A stretch of 64,000 nucleotides of DNA, taken from the NCBI GenBank assembly GCA_944470555.2, contig OX104134.1, positions 73,030,678-73,094,677 of the forward strand, written 5' to 3'. The position numbers were made by a program, and so were the translations under genes. Below, in pieces: positions 59,110-64,000 of this stretch. Below the pieces are notes generated by a model that was not told the origin of the DNA, ran no database searches, and worked only from the letters and a program-made list of their open reading frames with translations. Positions within the stretch are counted from its first letter, which is position 1. Each line of letters starts with the position of its first letter. The stretch is from Heterobilharzia americana. Its lineage: Eukaryota; Platyhelminthes; Trematoda; Strigeidida; Schistosomatidae.

Positions 59110-62065
59110 TTCCTTGCAAAAGTAGATGGAATGGGAGTGGACTCTCCAAACTGTCAACTGGAGAGTCAATAATCTACTTCGGTCACCCTGACTAAAACCA
59201 CGAGCACACTGAGTTTTCGAGCGACTATCATGATGTCCCCAAGAGCACCGAAATCTCTCATTCAGTGAGAACCAATCTCCTCCAGGATCATAACAGTAAG
59301 ATTCAACTCAAAAGGAACGAAAGTCACAATCGTACAATGCTACGCACCTACAAATAATGCAGAGCAAGAGAAGAAGGAGGAATTCTACAAACAACTGCAG
59401 TCAGCACTGGACAAGACCTCAGTTGGCAACATCAAAATTTCAATGGGCAACATGGATGCCAAACTGGGAGGCGACAACACAGGAAGAGAACCAATCATGC
59501 ATGGGTCGAGAAGCACTCGGTGGAGTGAACGAGAACGGAGAATTGTTTGCAAAATTCTGTGCATTCAACGATTTGGTGATTGGAGTCAGACACTGTGTTC
59601 AAGCATAAGGATATTCATAAAGCGATATGGATTTCACCAGACACCACACCAGGACACACTAAAAATCAGATCGACTCCATCTCAATGTGAAGGAAGTGGA
59701 GACGCAGTCTACTGGACACAAGATCAGATCAAGAAGGGAAGCAGATGTAAGCTCAGACAACTCACTATCTTGTGCAAGGAACCTTCAAAATCAAGTTGAA
59801 AGCCTTCAAGGAAGTTGGTGATAGACCACAGTTCAGGTTCAACACCCAGAACAGAAACTCAAGCACGAAACTACAAAGGAAATCTTCACGTCAGCCAGCC
59901 ATCAGGACAAAATGGGAGATATCAAACAGCATCCCTGAAGAAACCTGTGTGGATGAGCACTGGAACTCTTTGAAAGCCATGTGGAAAGAAACCTGCATAA
60001 TCGTATTAGGAAGGAAGAAGAAAGAAGACAAGACAAGGAATGGATCTCGATGGACACATGGAAGCTGATAGAGCAGGGAGAGGAAGATGGTGATGTTGAA
60101 GCAGAAGATAAACCAGTGCAGGGATGAACGACGAGAAGAGGGACTGAGTACAATGTGCAAAACACCACACTGGACAAAGAAGTGAAGAAGAGTGCACACA
60201 AAGACAAAGGACACTTGTACGACACATTGGAAAGTGAAGCACAACAGGCTGCAAGTAGGAGCGACAGAGACCTGACAACATTGTATCAAATAAACAAGTT
60301 ACCATCTGGGAAGAGATCAACACACATGAGACCAATAAATGATGACGGAAATTTAGTTATCAAAGAAGGGAAACAAAAGAAACGATGGGCTGACCACTTC
60401 AAAAAGCTCTTGAATCGACCACCACCTACACTTCGTCCAGAAATACCACCAGCATCCCAGCCACAGAACTACAAGTGAACACAAATCCTCCGACAAAAGT
60501 CGAAGTCCTGAATGCCACAAAGCTACTGAAACGTGGGAAAGCGGCAGGACCAGATGGATTCCGCCAGAAGCACTGAGAACAGACACAGAGACAACAGCGG
60601 ACATGCACTCACCACTATTTCAGAAGGTCTGGAAGGAAGAGAAGGTATATGCCTATTGATTGGAAGAAGGGCTACTTTGTCAAACTTTCGAAGAACGGTG
60701 ACCTAAGTCTTTGCAAGAACTGGCACGGAATCACGCTCCCGTCCACCCCAAGCAAAATATTAAGCCGCATCATCCTGGAGAGACTAAACAATATTCTGAA
60801 TTCAAAAACACGACCGGAACAGGCTGGCTGGCTGGCTTCAGGAAGAACAAATCATGTGCGGATCGAATTGCAACGTTACTCTACGCATTATCATAGAACA
60901 CAGTATAGAATGGCAGTCAACTCAACTCTACCTCAACTTCATTGATTTTGAAAATGCCTTTGACAGCGTCGACCGAGGAGTAATTTGACAGGCAGTTGCT
61001 TCAACACTATGGAATGGCACAAACCTTTATCAGCCTCATTCAACAACTATATGAAGACGCCATATACCAAGCAATTCACAATGGGAAGCTCAGTGATGCT
61101 TTTGAAGTGAAGACAGGAGTGAAACAAGGTTGCTTACCATCAGCCATGATTTTCTTGATTGTGGTCAACTGGATCATGCAATAAACAGTGGGGAGCGAGG
61201 AGATGGGGAAACGCTGCACCGGGGAAAAGAACTTAGAAGATTTGGATTTCGCCGATGACTTATGTCTAATGTTGCACAAACTTGAAGATCCACAGGCGAA
61301 AACTAACAAGTTGACAGAAGAGGCAGGGCGGCGAAGACGGGACTTCAAGTGAATATAGAGAAGACAGGGGTGATGAGGATACCCAACAGCAATAACAAAA
61401 AGCTTCAATCACCACCAACGGGAGAAACTTAAAGGAAGTAGTCTCTTTCACTTATCTATGCATCACTGTCTGAACTACAGGCGGCACAGACGAGGACATT
61501 AAAGCCAGGATCGGAAAAGCAAGCAAGACAGGCGTTCATTAGCCTGAAACCAGTGTGGAGATTTTCTGCACTCAGCATGTGAAACAAGATCCGGATTCTC
61601 AACACCAACGTCAAGTCAGTGCTTCTGTATGGCTCAGAGACTTGGCGCCTTACGAAAAGGATTTCCAACAAACTGCAGACTTTCATCAACAACTGCCTAC
61701 GCTCGCTACTGAAGATCAGATGGCCAGAAATAATAAGCAACAAGGAACTCTGACTGGCTGGCAACGAACCAACCAAGAACCTATCGCTCAACAAATATGC
61801 AGAAGGAAATGGGGATGGATTGGACATACACTGAGAAGGCCAACTGAGGACGTCACGTTCCAGGCCAGTAGCTCGAGTGGAACCCAGATGGGAAGCGACG
61901 AGTTTGCGTCCCAGCTGACAGTGACATGGAGGAGATCGTGCGAGGAGGAAATGAGAGATTGTGGGCTGTCGTGGAGAAGAGAGTGGAATGGATACGTGCT
62001 ACTGAAGCCCTATGTTGCATTAAGAACCCAAGGCACAAATAATGAAATAGTAATAATAATTCATG
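59110..62065 (+). mobile_element. RTE-clade non-LTR retrotransposon, plus strand, most complete copy, inactivated
   Basis: Starts inside the endonuclease region (5'-truncated near 59110) and ends in a (TAA)n tail at about 62065. Endonuclease: VQCYAPTNNAEQ (about 59335) and SMGNMDAKLGGDNTG (about 59440), the counterpart of the GDLNAKVG motif. RT: KRGKAAGPDGF (about 60530), DWKKGYFVKLSKNGDLSLCK (about 60660), FIDFENAFDSVDRG (about 60940; catalytic Asp kept), VKTGVKQGCLPSAM (about 61110) and an intact FADD box at 61248-61259. C terminus: RRKWGWIGHTLRRPTED (about 61800). Frameshifts and a stop separate these blocks, so no full protein can be made. Confidence 0.9.
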
Positions 62066-62069
62066 AATT

Positions 62070-64000
62070 CCCGTGATTTGATGTCATTAGTACTCAGCAT
62101 TAGAAAGACCTTAGTTTACGTGGAATTTCCTCTTGTTTGAAAGCGATGCGCATACACAAGCACATACTGACCATTCAGTTGAGAGACTAAATCTAAAAAG
62201 CTTTGATACAACAAGGAATACAAGTTGATGTCTTTTAACAAGTGTACTTCTGATAAATTCCAAAATTCTTCTTCTAGTACATAGAGAAGAAACCCGGCAA
62301 AAAATAAATTTCAGACAAGCAAATTATAAAAATATGGGTTTGCTAAAATTGAGACAGATGAGAAGAAGGAAAAGGTTTTCAAAATAATAAATCTGTAATG
62401 ACCGGTCTTTTTCAATGACATATATGCATATTCATATTTGCATTTAAATAAACGTATATGCATATATCTATATGTATAACGTTTGTTGCTTAGCAATTAG
62501 ATTATTGAAAACAAATAAACATGTCGGTGAAGGGATTTAGTATGAAACCAGCATTTGGGTACTACAACTTGCAAGATACACAGGAAGTAAGCTGTGAGGC
62601 ATTTTAGATTAGAGTATTTCACACGCGAACAAATATGCACAATAAATGTAGCTTTTGTATTCAGAAATTTGCGCTTTTACATAAAGATATAAAGTAATAT
62701 TTTGCTTGAGTAAATTTGCTGAGAAACAAAAAGGGACAGACTGACAACATGGACTCGTACAAGATCACTGGGAAAGGTGCACCTGACACTGACCTTGTCT
62801 TCAGGAGTATGCTTAGTACTTTACCATTTTTTCGATGAAAAAAGGTTTTGAAGAGCCATGGTGAAATTCATCTACTCACCAGTATTAACTGACAATAGTG
62901 CAATTTGCATGACCATGAAGTCTATAAATGGTTGGACATTCTGCCTTTCGTTACCAGATGACATTTCTATAAACATGGGAAACAAATATTTAAGTATTCT
63001 CAGAAATTTCCAAGTCAGCTAATTAGTTGAATACTACTAATTTTGGTCTATGGTTCCTATCTTTCTGAGACACATCTTATGAACGGTGTAAATGACAGTT
63101 TTAGACTAGTAAGCTCAATGGATACAACAGTTGGGATCAACCTAATAGGTGTTTACTAATCGATATACCATAAATTACACGTAAAATCTGCAAATTATTC
63201 TGAATAGGAACTCCACAGGCAGTCAAGTAAGTTGGTTGAAAAACCTCTAGGATGCAAGAAATGTCTATATACGCATGATTTACTGGTTATATCTGTATAT
63301 ATGTTAATCAGTTTAAACTAATGATAATACTATTTGATAGTTTTAGGTCATCTTTGAAAAAGAACTAATCTCAACTAACAAACAGCGCATATTCATAAAC
63401 TGTTCTTGATGAGCATTAGCCGTAACTTTTATTGCTGACTTGTAACTTATTCTGCTGAAGTACCGAACCACAAACCCTTTCTAATGCCAAATTCAATCGA
63501 TATCTTTGCCTTTAACTAAAAATGGTAGTCACATATCACCATCAGAGTTTTCCCACTAACTAATAATAATGCTAGAAATTTTAATGTCCAAACATTAGTT
63601 CATTAGGTGTTCGGCAATTGTCTAGAGGATCCGGGTATTCGTCCTTCTTTGATTATCTTAGTATCAATATACACTTTTTCGAAATGATTTTTGTAAACAG
63701 GACCATCATTAAAACTGGAGTTTCACTATCTTAAATTCAAGAATAAATCTTTATTATAATCGAATCCAAGATGAAAATATTCAGATAATAAAACGCATGA
63801 CAAAAAAGAAACGTTTCTAAACATAAAAGATGAAAAATGATTTAATGAGCAGAAGAATTCATATTTATCTTTCCCCGACCAAGTTAATATTACTTAATAA
63901 TTTTTGTTTTTCTGCATAGGGAGAGTTTCCAAAACCCATACAAAATAATCACCCTCCCCTTAAAATCGCTTTTTATGGATATTATACAACATGTCCAGAC
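62070..64000. other. No supported feature
   Basis: AT-rich flank with TATA/CATA-rich strings near 62420-62480. No gene or known repeat recognised. Confidence 0.3.

Noticed and set aside
59891..60335. Long minus-strand open frames (up to 132 codons) at 59891-60335
   Set aside because: Antisense shadows of the RTE linker region; low-complexity Ser/Phe/Leu composition.
1..64000. CRISPR array, operon, phage or bacterial defence system
   Set aside because: Base composition, introns and element types are those of a eukaryotic genome; no repeat-spacer pattern or compact gene clusters exist.

Overview
This is a stretch of AT-rich eukaryotic DNA. It almost certainly comes from a blood fluke (Schistosoma or a close schistosomatid). 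The evidence is the mix of mobile elements: schistosome-type RTE retrotransposons, Penelope-like elements (PLEs) with GIY-YIG endonucleases, a decayed Gypsy element, and many short tRNA-related repeats carrying hammerhead ribozymes. Introns have GT-AG ends. No bacterial operon, tRNA, rRNA or CRISPR structure was seen. The species cannot be told from the sequence.

Host genes are sparse. The best gene is at 577-3706 (+): three exons whose splice sites and reading phases agree, encoding the C-terminal part of a single-pass membrane protein with a long Ser/Thr/Asn-rich tail. After it come isolated short open stretches that look like exons of long-intron genes: 7910-8089, 12213-12545, 13931-14068, 47254-47455, 50452-50596 and 58291-58480 on +, and 32998-33199 and 37791-37909 on -. 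Those at 7910-8089 and 13931-14068 are both phase 1-1. They faintly recall WSC and PKD modules, so a polycystin-like extracellular protein is possible but unproven. I cannot chain them into one gene.

Most of the recognisable content is mobile DNA. RTE copies lie at 18001-20835 (-), 40558-42552 (-), 59110-62065 (+) and 23560-23975 (+, 3' scrap). The first two are almost identical and share the same altered catalytic motif. PLE remains lie at 20840-21900 (-), 27285-28025 (+, flanked by a 227-bp near-perfect inverted repeat), 29950-31500 (-) and 43250-45620 (+, with a well-formed hammerhead upstream of the RT). A Gypsy-type element lies at 53855-56400 (+), and a related LTR-like piece at 28058-28640. 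A foldback, MITE-like palindrome lies at 39127-39391. Hammerhead-bearing short repeats are scattered at about 4.5, 7.7, 11.4, 15.8, 17.0, 36.2, 49.3 and 51.7 kb, in both orientations.

The rest is anonymous AT-rich intron or intergenic sequence with a few TA microsatellites. I found no clear new multi-gene system. The most interesting items are the ribozyme-PLE association, the inverted-repeat-flanked PLE endonuclease, the pair of near-identical defective RTE copies, and the foldback element.
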